From: JANNRR01 sp031401675
GTDB lineage: Bacteria; Pseudomonadota; Alphaproteobacteria; Rhodobacterales; Rhodobacteraceae
Reading direction: 5' to 3'
Length of the DNA: 64,000 bases
NCBI GenBank assembly: GCA_031401675.1
Contig: JANNRR010000150.1
Coordinates: 13,533 to 77,532 of the forward strand
Part shown: piece after piece, positions 16,518-25,562 of the stretch
Numbering within the stretch: position 1 is the stretch's first letter
How the letters are laid out: every line of letters starts with the position of its first letter
Made by a program: the position numbers and the translations under genes
The notes under the pieces: model-generated
The model's input: only the letters and a program-made list of their open reading frames with translations
Databases searched by the model: none
What the model was told of the DNA's origin: nothing

Positions 16518-16888
16518 AGGCTCAGAATGCCAGAGCCGGGTGGCGCTTGCCAGTGACAGAATGATGCGGCCGCCGGTGCGCGGGCGTTTGCCGGTCACAA
16601 TCGTGTAGCGCCCCGGACATCCCCCGGACAGCCGCCGGTATTGCGCCGGGTTACCGGCACGGCCGAGCAAATCCCCCGGCGGCACACGGAATGGTTAAGG
16701 CCGCCTTAACCACTTTCTGTTAGCGGTGCGAACGTCAGGGCGGTCTGCCCGGCATTTCCCAGCATGAGAATGACCCCGAACGCGGCCCCGTGGCTTTGCC
16801 GCCACCGGGCTGTTGCCGCGCAACCCGCGCGGGGGATGCCGGTCTGCTGTCAGGCGCTCTTTTGCAAATGGGACAAGGGTGACATGCG
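16518..16888. other. Intergenic region with CtrA site upstream of the beta-helix gene
   Basis: About 370 bases between divergent genes. The only strong element is the CtrA-type palindrome at 16693-16711. The short frames in the interval lack ribosome binding sites and family matches. The ~180 bases between the CtrA site and the ATG at 16889 form a long leader with no clear further structure that I can name. Confidence 0.55.
16693..16711. promoter_or_regulatory. CtrA binding site (TTAA-N7-TTAA)
   Basis: GGTTAAGGCCGCCTTAACC is a perfect 19-base palindrome with a single central base. It contains TTAA (16695-16698), seven bases, TTAA (16706-16709), the full consensus of the alphaproteobacterial cell-cycle and motility regulator CtrA. 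In Rhodobacter CtrA controls flagellar and gene-transfer-agent genes. It lies about 180 bases before the beta-helix spike-like gene and about 180 bases before the divergent secreted gene. Confidence 0.65.
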
Positions 16889-19180
16889 ATGAACAAGGCA
16901 ATTACCGACGGGCTGGTCTTCATGCCGCCGCCGTTTTCGGCCGGCCTGATCAACTGGTCAAGCGGCGACGGCACGGTCGGATCGGCCAGCTATCAGGGTT
17001 CGGCCAACGCGGCGCTGGTCCCGGCCGATCAGGATTTCAGCGACTGTCTGGAGCTTCTGAAGACCGCCAGCACGCAGAAACTGCGCTATTTCGGCCAGAC
17101 ACCGATGCTGCCGGGCTGCTACCTGCGGATCACGGTCCGCATCAAGGCGGTCAGCGGTGTGCTGCCCTCGGTCCGGATCGCGGCTTGGGCCGGCGGTGCC
17201 GGCGATGTGGCGGTGCCAGGGGTGCCGACCACCGGGGCCAGCGTTGCGCTGACCAGCTACGGCCAAGTGGTGACGCTGACCGCCATCGTCGGGTCGGGCA
17301 GCCGGACCGGCGTCGATCTGGTTTGGGGCACGGCCCCGCTGTCGGGTCATTTCGGCATCGACCTGACCGGCGGCAACGGCGGTGTCGTCCGCATCGACGA
17401 TATCGAGATCGAGGATGTGACCTCGGTCTTTCAGCGGGTGATGATGGATTGGGTCGATGTGCGCGACTACGGTGCCATCGGCAACGGCATCGCCGATGAC
17501 ACTCTGGCGTTTCAGGCGGCCGATGCGGCGGCAGCCGGGCGCACCGTGCTGATTTCCAAGGGCACCTACAACTTGGCCGACCACGTCACCTTCACATCGC
17601 CGGTCCGGCTGGAAGGCACGGTGACGATGCCGGTCGACAAGCGGCTGATCCTGTCAAAGAACTACGATCTGGCCAGCTACGCGCTGGCGTTCGGCGACGA
17701 GATGACCGGCTTCAAAAAGGGGGTGCAGGCGCTGTTCAACGGCGCCGATCACGTGACCTTTGATCTGTGCGGACGGCGGCTGGAGGTGGATGCGCCGATC
17801 GACATCCAGGGTGCCATCGACAACTTCACCACCTTCAGCAACCGCCGCACCATCCGCAACGGCCAATTCAACGCCGTCGCCAGTGCCAACTGGGCAACCG
17901 CCAGCGTCACATCCGCAGCCACATATGCCACGGCGGCAAACCTGACACTGACCGGGGTGACCAATGTCGCCAACATCCTGCCGGGCAGTCTGATCACCGG
18001 ATCCGGTGTCGGGCGCGAGGTCTATGTGCAGGCCACCAATGTCGGGGCCGGAACCGTCACCATCAGCCGGCCGCTGGTCGATGCGGTCGGCACCCAGGTC
18101 TTCACCTTCACCCGGTTCCGCTACATGCTGGATTTCAGCGCCTTCAGCCGCCTGGACCGCATGGAGTTCAACGATGTGGAGTTCCTGTGCAACGGCGAGG
18201 CCAGCGGCATCATGCTGGCCCCGTCGGGCAACACCTTCCGCGTTGCCGACTGCGTGTTCAACCGGCCGAAAGACCGCGCCATCACCTCGATGGGCGACGG
18301 CTGTCAGGGCATGTTCATCGACCGCACCCAGTTCCTGTCGAACGAACAGGGTGTAAACGTGGTGGGCCGCACCTCGATCGCGTTCAACGTCAATGCCAAT
18401 GACGTCAAGCTCCGCGACAACCGCGCCGTGCGGTTCAAGCATTTCGGCGTGATGAACGGCAGCGGCCACATCATCCTGGGCAATCACTGGTTTCAGGGCG
18501 ATGATGAACCGGCCGGCGTGCGGCAGGCCGGGCTGGTGCTGACCTCGACCAACGTCTCGACCACGATCAGCGGCAACTATGTCGACAACAGCTTCATCGA
18601 GTGGACCAATGAACACGATGAAACGCCGGACAATGCCAGCGGCTTTTCGTTCGGCGGGCTGAACATCGTCGGCAACATCTTCATCGCCAGCGGCGTCGGC
18701 ACGTTCTTCCGCTGGCTGGTGATCACGCCGCGCGGTCCGGGGCATTTCGTGCAGGGGTTGAACGTGACGGGCAATTCGTTCCGCCCTTTCAACGCCGTCG
18801 TGGACCGGGTCGAGGCGGTGGATACCACCTTTGCCACGCTGGACTACGGCCGTTTCAAGAATGTTGTGTTCCAGAACAACAGCTTCAACGGCATCACCCA
18901 GATGACCACCAGCCCGGCGATGATCGAGCATCAGCAGAACACCGCCGCCACCACCTGGACTGTCGGTGCCGGGCCGTGGATGCCGTTCGGGTCGCGGGCC
19001 CGTAACGTGCAGGCAATCGTCGCCGACGGCGTGATCAACGGCCCCGGCAGCGAGATTCGCACCGACATGCCTTGGGTCCGCACCGAACAGGGCGCGCTCA
19101 GTCAGGATGTGCAGCTGAACTGGGCCGCCACCTCGCGCGGCACCGTGCAGGTGACGGTGCGCTGCGACGCTCCTACCTGA
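16889..19180 (+). CDS. Large beta-helix (pectate-lyase-3 type) protein, spike-like
   Basis: A 763-residue protein with no signal peptide. Residues about 1-185 form an N-terminal beta-rich region (a carbohydrate-binding-like fold is possible: SGHFGIDLTGGNGGVVRIDDIEIEDV). At about 187-210 is VRDYGAIGNGIADDTLAFQ, the entry motif of the pectate_lyase_3 beta-helix found in phage tail spikes and polysaccharide-degrading enzymes, followed by hundreds of residues of short Asn/Gly-rich repeats typical of a right-handed parallel beta-helix. The C-terminal ~80 residues look like a trimerisation or binding head. AAGGGTGA precedes the ATG. Rhodobacter gene-transfer-agent head spikes are encoded outside the main GTA cluster and are CtrA-dependent; this gene, with a CtrA box, may be such a spike or a capsule-binding protein (inference). 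Confidence 0.7.
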   Translation: MNKAITDGLVFMPPPFSAGLINWSSGDGTVGSASYQGSANAALVPADQDFSDCLELLKTASTQKLRYFGQTPMLPGCYLRITVRIKAVSGVLPSVRIAAWAGGAGDVAVPGVPTTGASVALTSYGQVVTLTAIVGSGSRTGVDLVWGTAPLSGHFGIDLTGGNGGVVRIDDIEIEDVTSVFQRVMMDWVDVRDYGAIGNGIADDTLAFQAADAAAAGRTVLISKGTYNLADHVTFTSPVRLEGTVTMPVDKRLILSKNYDLASYALAFGDEMTGFKKGVQALFNGADHVTFDLCGRRLEVDAPIDIQGAIDNFTTFSNRRTIRNGQFNAVASANWATASVTSAATYATAANLTLTGVTNVANILPGSLITGSGVGREVYVQATNVGAGTVTISRPLVDAVGTQVFTFTRFRYMLDFSAFSRLDRMEFNDVEFLCNGEASGIMLAPSGNTFRVADCVFNRPKDRAITSMGDGCQGMFIDRTQFLSNEQGVNVVGRTSIAFNVNANDVKLRDNRAVRFKHFGVMNGSGHIILGNHWFQGDDEPAGVRQAGLVLTSTNVSTTISGNYVDNSFIEWTNEHDETPDNASGFSFGGLNIVGNIFIASGVGTFFRWLVITPRGPGHFVQGLNVTGNSFRPFNAVVDRVEAVDTTFATLDYGRFKNVVFQNNSFNGITQMTTSPAMIEHQQNTAATTWTVGAGPWMPFGSRARNVQAIVADGVINGPGSEIRTDMPWVRTEQGALSQDVQLNWAATSRGTVQVTVRCDAPT

Positions 19181-19204
19181 CGTAAATACCGGCACAATGA
19201 CACC

Positions 19205-19238
19205 GGGCCGGGGGGCAGTTCCGCCCTCCGGCCCATTT
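19205..19238. terminator. Bidirectional terminator between the beta-helix gene and the hybrid kinase gene
   Basis: A twelve-base-pair stem (GGGCCGGGGGGC with GCCCTCCGGCCC, one G-T pair) and a six-base loop sit exactly between the two convergent stop codons. ATTTCG follows on the plus strand. The T-run is short, but the stem is very strong. Confidence 0.75.
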
Positions 19239-19246
19239 CGTTTGGC

Positions 19247-20896
19247 TCAGGCTTTGGCCAATACCGCCTCGATCTCGGCCATCATCAGGCTGCGGTCGAC
19301 CGGTTTTGCGACAAACCCCGACATTCCCAGCGCCTGGCTGACCTTGCGCTGTTCCTTCATGGTATCCGTGGTCAGCGCGACCACCGGCATGGTGGCCCAG
19401 GGTGCCGCGGACGCGCGGATGGCACGAAAGGTGTCGGCACCGCTCATGTCCGGCATGTTCATGTCCAGCAGAACCAGATCGAAGCTGCCGACCGCCAGCG
19501 CCTGCAGCGCGGCCTTGCCGCTGTCGGCCTCGGTCACCCGAACGCCTTCGGCCTGCAACAGATGCACCAGGATGAAGCGGTTGGTCGAAATGTCATCCAC
19601 CACCAGCACCTTCATCTCCGGTCTTGTCGCCGCCTCGTTTGGCGGCACCGGCTGTTCCACATTCCCCATCGGCAGGGTCGCGCGGAACCGGGCCTGATGG
19701 TCCGTGGTCCCCGGCACCTCGACCCGCCCGCCCATCAATCCCGCTGTGGCGATGGCCCCCGCCAGATCCTCGCCCGGCGCGGGCAGGGCAAGGTCGGTTG
19801 CCACCAGCACATTGACTTCCAGCACGAACCGCCCGCCGGCCGCAGCCTGCCGCTCGGCCCGGATTCGCATCACAGACCCGTCGCGCAACGTGGCCGTCAG
19901 GGCATGCCGGATCAGATGCCCCAGACAGCGGCGCAGCAGCACCGGGTCGAACAGCGCCAGATCCGGCAGGTCGGGGGCCACAGAAAAATCCATACGCAGA
20001 CCGCCGGCCTCGATGTCCTGCCGCAGCCGCGCCAGGCTGACCGCTAGCCCCTTGCGCAGATGCGAAGCGACCGGATGCGCGTGCGGCACCGCCCCGGTCT
20101 GTTCGGCGACGGCCATCGCATCGTCGATGATCGCCTGCAGCGTCAGGGCGGCATCTTCCAGCATCCCGACCGACTGCGCCAGAGGCTGAACACCCGGGGG
20201 TGCCTTGTCCGCCTGACCATAGGGTGCCAGCATCCGCGTCACCCCCATGATCGCGTTCATCGGGGTCAGGATATCGTGGCCCATCGCCGCCAGAAACCGT
20301 GATTTCGCCTGGCTGGCGGCTTCGGCAGTCTGACGTGACTGGGCAAGCTGGCGTTCGGTCCGGTGCATGTCCAGTACCACCCGGACCAGATAGCCGGTCA
20401 GCAGCAGCGCCGCACTCAGTGCCAACAGGCTGTCCGGCTGCCAGTCCTGCCGGATGCACAGCGACAGCGGCATATAGATCAGGGTGACGGTCAGCGGAAC
20501 CACCTTGCTGATCGCCATCGGCATGAAGACGGTGTTCGCCCCAACCGTGGTCACCAGACCGCCGCACAGATAGACTATGGCCGCGACGTTCACCGAAAAC
20601 GACGGCGACATCCACATCAGGGCAACCACGGCAGCGTAAGCGGTGGTGCCCATGAACGAGATGCCAAGATACAGATTTGACCGCAACCGGCTGGGGTACG
20701 CCGCAAAATTCCGCATCAGCACTGGCTCCAGCACTTCGCTGAGCAGATAGAACGCAAGGCACAGCAACGCTCCGACCGGATCGATGAAAAATCCGGCCAG
20801 CGTCAGCGCAAGAACCGCCGACAGAATCCGTGGCGCCCGGTCGGCGTTCAAGCGCGCGTTCTGGCGCACCACCTCGTCAACCCATTGCCGCGACAT
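19247..20896 (-). CDS. Hybrid sensor kinase/response regulator with degenerate ATPase domain
   Basis: From ATG 20896 (AAGGATG before it) the product is 549 residues. About five to six membrane helices (roughly 23-175) form an integral-membrane sensor. A dimerisation helix carries the phospho-acceptor-like His207 (MGHDILTPMNAIMG, D replacing the usual E). The ATP-binding domain is abnormal: the N-box reads LIRHALTATL, with His331 where Asn binds Mg-ATP, and no DxGxG loop follows. The receiver (about 428-549) is intact: Asp434/435, phosphorylatable Asp478 (LVLLDMNMPDM) and Lys531. It probably cannot autophosphorylate and may serve as a scaffold or phosphatase (inference). A GTG at 20968 is an alternative start. 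Confidence 0.85.
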   Translation of the reverse strand: MSRQWVDEVVRQNARLNADRAPRILSAVLALTLAGFFIDPVGALLCLAFYLLSEVLEPVLMRNFAAYPSRLRSNLYLGISFMGTTAYAAVVALMWMSPSFSVNVAAIVYLCGGLVTTVGANTVFMPMAISKVVPLTVTLIYMPLSLCIRQDWQPDSLLALSAALLLTGYLVRVVLDMHRTERQLAQSRQTAEAASQAKSRFLAAMGHDILTPMNAIMGVTRMLAPYGQADKAPPGVQPLAQSVGMLEDAALTLQAIIDDAMAVAEQTGAVPHAHPVASHLRKGLAVSLARLRQDIEAGGLRMDFSVAPDLPDLALFDPVLLRRCLGHLIRHALTATLRDGSVMRIRAERQAAAGGRFVLEVNVLVATDLALPAPGEDLAGAIATAGLMGGRVEVPGTTDHQARFRATLPMGNVEQPVPPNEAATRPEMKVLVVDDISTNRFILVHLLQAEGVRVTEADSGKAALQALAVGSFDLVLLDMNMPDMSGADTFRAIRASAAPWATMPVVALTTDTMKEQRKVSQALGMSGFVAKPVDRSLMMAEIEAVLAKA

Positions 20897-20964
20897 TGGA
20901 TATTCATCCTTGATAATCAGTGGCTTCCCCTTGCTCTTGCCGGATTGGTCCCCCGGCTTTGCGG

Positions 20965-21459
20965 TCACGGCAACATAATCTGATCTGCAGAAAGTCCATA
21001 GGCTTTGCCGAACCCGCCGTTCAGGTCGGCCCGGGTCGGGATCAGCCGCACGAAACCGAAATCCGCGAAATCGATGTACAGCCCGGATTTGGGATGCCGC
21101 AGCAGCCAGGCCCGGCGCAGGTCCGGATGCTCCGGCCCGTTGCGCTCGACAAACGCCGCCCGCGCCTGCACGCTCAGGCGCGGATGGGTCAGCGGGTCAC
21201 CCTTCGGCCCCGGTTCCCCGACCAGCAACGACACAGCGGGGTTGGCGCGCATCGCCCTGGTGTGCAGCGACAGCGACGACACCAACAGGATCGGCAGCCC
21301 GTCAGCGCACAGCCCCACCGCCACCCGACTGACCTGCGGGCCGCCCAGATCGGGGTGGATCACTCCCAATGCGCCATGCAGCGCCGCGGCCAGAAGCTGC
21401 CGGGCCAGCGCTATGGCCGCCGCATCGGCCGGACGGATGATATCATCTGGTTCGGGCAT
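20965..21459 (-). CDS. HugZ-like FMN-binding split-barrel protein (pyridoxamine phosphate oxidase family)
   Basis: A 164-residue protein from ATG 21459. The N-terminal half LARQLLAAALHGALGVIHP...GGPQVSRVAVGL...LPILLVSSLSLHTRAMRANPAVSLLVGEP is the split beta-barrel of the pyridoxamine 5'-phosphate oxidase superfamily; the later ...KSGLYIDFADFGFVRLIPTRADLNGGFGKAYGL matches members annotated as haem-iron utilisation proteins. Such proteins bind flavin or haem. The downstream hybrid kinase gene lies 68 bases away on the same strand, so they may form an operon. The upstream side is divergent from the SulP transporter with 88 bases between starts. Role in haem degradation is inferred from family only. 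Confidence 0.8.
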   Translation of the reverse strand: MPEPDDIIRPADAAAIALARQLLAAALHGALGVIHPDLGGPQVSRVAVGLCADGLPILLVSSLSLHTRAMRANPAVSLLVGEPGPKGDPLTHPRLSVQARAAFVERNGPEHPDLRRAWLLRHPKSGLYIDFADFGFVRLIPTRADLNGGFGKAYGLSADQIMLP

Positions 21460-21547
21460 CCCGAGGCCGCTCCCAATTGGTTGCCCATGCACTTGACAAG
21501 GCTTTGCCCCGGCGTTCAACCATTGCGAAAGGGGAAATTTCCGACGC

Positions 21548-23239
21548 ATGCCGCACAACCCAGCAGTGTCGCCGCCAAGCCGCAGTGAACAGTTCACGCC
21601 GAAACTGCTGACGGTGCTGCGCGAGGGCTACCGGTTGTCCGACCTGCGTGCCGATGTGCTGGCCGGGCTGACCGTGGCGATTGTGGCGCTGCCGCTGTCG
21701 ATGGCCATAGCCATCGCCTCGGGGGTCGGACCGGACCGCGGGCTGACCACGGCCATTGTCGGCGGCTTCCTGGTCTCGGCGCTCGGCGGCAGCCGGTTCC
21801 AGATCGGCGGCCCGGCCGGGGCCTTCATCGTGCTGGTGGCGGCCTGCGTCGGGGATATCGGAGTGGACGGGCTCTTGCTGGCCACGTTCATGTCGGGCTT
21901 CATGCTGCTGGCGGTGGGGGCGTTCCGGCTAGGCACCTATGTGAAGTTCATCCCCTATCCGGTCACGGTCGGCTTTACCGCCGGGATCGGCGTGATCATT
22001 GCCGCCAGCCAGATCAAGGACATGTTCGGCCTGGACCTCGGCGGGCCCGAACCCTCGACACTGGTCACGAAACTGCCGGTGCTGTGGGCCGCGCGCGGCT
22101 CGGTCACGGCGGCGGCCGTCATGCTGGCACTGGCCGTGGTTGTGGGGATCGTCGGCCTCCGGCGCTACCGCCCGCACTGGCCCGGCATGCTGATCGCGGT
22201 GACAGTGGCCTCGGTCGCCGCCTTCGTCCTCGGGCTGCCGGCCGAAACCATCCACGACCGGTTCGGCGACCTGCCGCGCACGCCGCCGTTGCCGCACTTG
22301 CCGGTACTGTCGCTGACCGGGCTGCTGGCGGCCATGCCCTATGCCGTCAGCTTTACCCTGCTCGGGGCCATTGAATCGCTGCTGTCGGCGGTGGTGGCCG
22401 ACGGCATGTCGGGCCGCCGACACCGCTCGAACGCCGAACTGGTGGCGCAGGGCGTGGCCAACATCGGCTCGGCGCTGTTCGGCGGCTTTTGCGTTACCGG
22501 CACCATCGCCCGCACCGCGACCAATGTCCGCGCCGGCAGCCATGGCCCGGTCTCGGGCATGTTGCACGCCCTGTTCCTGCTGCTGTTCCTGCTGATTGCA
22601 GCACCTCTGGCGGGCTATATCCCCCTGGCCGCGCTGGCGGGGGTCCTGATTCTGGTTGCCTGGAACATGGTGGAAAAGGCCGAGATCTGGGCGCTGATCC
22701 GCACTTCGTCCGGCGATGCGCTGGTGCTGGTGACCACGTTTATGCTGGTCGTCCTGCGCGATCTGACCGAAGGCATCATCGTCGGCTTTGCCCTTGGCGG
22801 CGTGATCTTCATCAAGCGGATGTCGGAACAGGCCGGGGTTGAACGCGGGCTGCCCTTTGCCCCGGACGACCGTCCCGACAGCGGCGACCGCTACGAGCCT
22901 GCGAAACGCGACGACGCCGTTGTCGTCTACCGCATCCGGGGCGCGTTCTTCTTTGGCGCGGCCTCGGCGGTGTCGTCGGTGCTCGACCGGATCGAGGAAA
23001 GTCCGCGCGCCTTCATCGTCGATTTCGCCGAGGTGCCGTTTCTCGACAGCACCGCCGCCCATGCCATCGCGGCGCTCGCCCGAAAGATGGCCCGCAAGGG
23101 CGGGCAGCTGTACATCACCGCCAGCAGCCCCGAAGTGCGCCGCGTTCTGATGGCCCAAGGCGTGCACGGCCCCGCCGTCATCTACCGCTCCAGCATCGAA
23201 CAGGCTGTGGCCGAAGCCCACACCGCCGCACCGGCCTGA
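21548..23239 (+). CDS. SulP-family inorganic anion transporter with STAS domain
   Basis: A 563-residue inner-membrane carrier of the SulP (SLC26) family, members of which move sulfate, bicarbonate or dicarboxylates. The first ~430 residues hold 12-14 hydrophobic helices, starting with LRADVLAGLTVAIVALPLSMAIAIASGVGP, the family signature, then GPAGAFIVLV. A linker leads to a C-terminal STAS domain (about 455-560: VVYRIRGAFFFGAAS...FIVDFAEVPFLDSTAAHAI), with the DSTA motif conserved. The substrate cannot be read from sequence; no carbonic anhydrase or sulfate gene is adjacent. Divergent from the HugZ-like gene. Confidence 0.92.
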   Translation: MPHNPAVSPPSRSEQFTPKLLTVLREGYRLSDLRADVLAGLTVAIVALPLSMAIAIASGVGPDRGLTTAIVGGFLVSALGGSRFQIGGPAGAFIVLVAACVGDIGVDGLLLATFMSGFMLLAVGAFRLGTYVKFIPYPVTVGFTAGIGVIIAASQIKDMFGLDLGGPEPSTLVTKLPVLWAARGSVTAAAVMLALAVVVGIVGLRRYRPHWPGMLIAVTVASVAAFVLGLPAETIHDRFGDLPRTPPLPHLPVLSLTGLLAAMPYAVSFTLLGAIESLLSAVVADGMSGRRHRSNAELVAQGVANIGSALFGGFCVTGTIARTATNVRAGSHGPVSGMLHALFLLLFLLIAAPLAGYIPLAALAGVLILVAWNMVEKAEIWALIRTSSGDALVLVTTFMLVVLRDLTEGIIVGFALGGVIFIKRMSEQAGVERGLPFAPDDRPDSGDRYEPAKRDDAVVVYRIRGAFFFGAASAVSSVLDRIEESPRAFIVDFAEVPFLDSTAAHAIAALARKMARKGGQLYITASSPEVRRVLMAQGVHGPAVIYRSSIEQAVAEAHTAAPA

Positions 23240-23268
23240 CACCGGGCCGCGAATAATCCCGGCAAAAC

Positions 23269-23282
23269 TTGCGCCAGATCAA
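23269..23282. promoter_or_regulatory. Possible FNR/CRP-family site upstream of acs
   Basis: TTGCGCCAGATCAA has the FNR layout TTG-N8-CAA with one good half-site (ATCAA) and one degenerate half-site (TTGCG); the flanking bases extend it to CTTG...CAAG. It is about 165 bases before the acetyl-CoA synthetase ATG. It could equally be chance. Confidence 0.3.
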
Positions 23283-23447
23283 GGCGGCCTGCCGCACTGC
23301 GGCGCAACTGGACCCATCCGGCGCGATGACAAGGGCCGGGGACCTGGCAGGCGCGCATCAATGCATTTGCAACCGAAACGGTCGTCAGCATTGACCGGCC
23401 TCGGCAAAAGGCACAATAAGCCCGCCAGACACGAGAGGGAGGAAACC

Positions 23448-25414
23448 ATGTCCGATCCGCTGCCAGCCGCCGCCGCACTGTATGAACCATCCGCCGCTTT
23501 CGCGGCCGCTGCGCATGTCGATGCGGCAGGATATCGGGCCAACTACGCTGCCTCGCTGGCCGACCCGGATGACTTCTGGCGCGAACAGGCCCGTCGGATC
23601 GACTGGATCAAGCCGTTCACCCGGGTCAAGAACACCGATTTCACCTATGGCCAGGTCTCGATCAAATGGTTCGAGGACGGGACGCTGAATGTCGCGGCCA
23701 ATTGCATCGACCGCACCTTGCCACCCGCGCCGGGCAGACCGCGATCATCTGGGAACCCGACGATCCCAGGACCCCGGCCCGCCACATCACCTACCGCGAT
23801 CTGCATGATCAGACCTGCCGCATGGCCAACGTGCTGAAAGCCCAGGGCGTCGGCAAGGGCGACCGCGTCGTGCTGTACCTGCCGATGATCCCCGAGGCGG
23901 CATTTGCCATGCTGGCCTGCGCCCGGATTGGCGCCATCCATTCCATCGTCTTTGCCGGGTTCTCGCCCGATGCGCTGGCCAACCGCATCAACGACTGCGA
24001 CGCCAAGGTGGTGGTGACGGCAGACGAGGCGCCGCGCGGCGGCAAGCGCACCGCGCTGAAATCCAACACCGACGCCGCCCTGCTGCACTGTTCGGACAAG
24101 GTCAAATGCCTGGTCATCAAGCATACCGGCGGCCAGACCCACTGGACCGAGGGCCGCGATATCGATGCCACCGCCGCGATGCTGGCCGCATCGCCGCATT
24201 GCCCGCCAGAGGCGATGGCGGCAGAGGACCCGCTGTTCATCCTCTACACCTCCGGCTCGACCGGCAAGCCCAAGGGCGTGGTCCATACCTCGGGCGGCTA
24301 CATCGTCTTTGCCGCGCTGACGCATCAGCTGACCTTCGACTATCACGACGGTGATGTGTTCTGGTGCACCGCCGATGTCGGCTGGGTGACGGGGCACAGC
24401 TACATCATCTACGGCCCGCTGGCCAACGGCGCCACCACGCTGATGTTCGAAGGCGTACCGACCTTTCCCGATGCCTCGCGCTTCTGGCAGGTGATCGACA
24501 AGCACCGCGTCACCCAGTTCTACACCGCGCCCACCGCCATCCGCGCCCTGATGGCGCTTGGCCCCGACTGGGTCACCAAAAGCGATCTGTCCTCGCTCAA
24601 ACTCCTCGGCACCGTCGGCGAGCCGATCAATCCCGAGGCCTGGAACTGGTACAACATCCACGTCGGCAAGGGCCGCTGCCCGATCGTCGACACTTTCTGG
24701 CAGACCGAAACCGGTGGCCATGTGATCACGCCTCTGCCGGGTGCGATGGCGGCCAAACCCGGATCGGCGACTCTGCCGTTCTACGGGATCAAGGCCGTGG
24801 TGCTCGACCCCGCCACCGCCGCCGTGCAGCACGAAACCGCCGCTTCCGGCGTCCTGTGCTTTGCCGACAGTTGGCCCGGCCAGATGCGCACGCTCTGGGG
24901 CGACCATGCCAGGTTCGAGGAGGCGTATTTCAGCCAGTACCGCGGCTATTACTTCACCGGCGACGGCTGCCGCCGGGACGAGGATGGTTATTACTGGATC
25001 ACCGGCCGGGTGGATGACGTGATCAACGTCTCGGGCCACCGCATGGGCACGGCCGAGGTGGAGTCCGCTCTGGTCGCGCACCCAAAGGTGGCCGAGTCCG
25101 CCGTGGTCGGCTATCCGCACGACATCAAGGGCCAGGGCATCTATGCCTATGTCACCCTGATGAAGGGCGAAGAGCCGTCGGACGACCTGCGCCGCGAACT
25201 GGTCAAATGGGTCCGCACCGAAATCGGCCCCATCGCCTCACCCGATCTGATCCAGTGGGCCCCCGGTCTTCCAAAAACCCGCTCCGGCAAGATCATGCGC
25301 CGCATTCTGCGCAAGATCGCCGAAAATGATTTCGCAGCACTTGGCGACACTTCGACGCTGGCAGATCCCTCGGTGGTTGAAGAATTGATCGCCAACCGGA
25401 TGAACAGAGGATAG
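23448..25414 (+). pseudogene. acs: Acetyl-CoA synthetase with an apparent one-base frameshift
   Basis: AMP-forming acetate-CoA ligase. The N-terminal part (ATG 23448 after GGGAGGAAACC) reads correctly to NVAANCIDR, then the frame is lost; the rest continues in another frame from HLATRAGQTAIIWEPDDP at about 23714. Exactly one C appears to be missing between 23714 and 23715 (CGC-CAC would restore it). Repaired, the protein would be 655 residues, the normal length. The remainder is intact: P-loop YTSGSTGKPKGV, the WCTADVGWVTGHSY motif, TFWQTETGGH, and the catalytic, acetylatable Lys in TRSGKIMRR. Either a young pseudogene or a sequencing error; the absence of any other damage favours error or very recent loss. 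Confidence 0.85.
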
Positions 25415-25562
25415 ACCGCAAAACCGAATCAGTCCGCTCCCGGTGAAACCCCGTGGAGACGGATCAAGAACAAGAAAAGACGAACTGCGGGGAACAATAG
25501 TCGCGACTGGCCCGGCCACCAGCAGGGCGGATCGCGAACAACGAAAAAGACGGAGGAAACCC

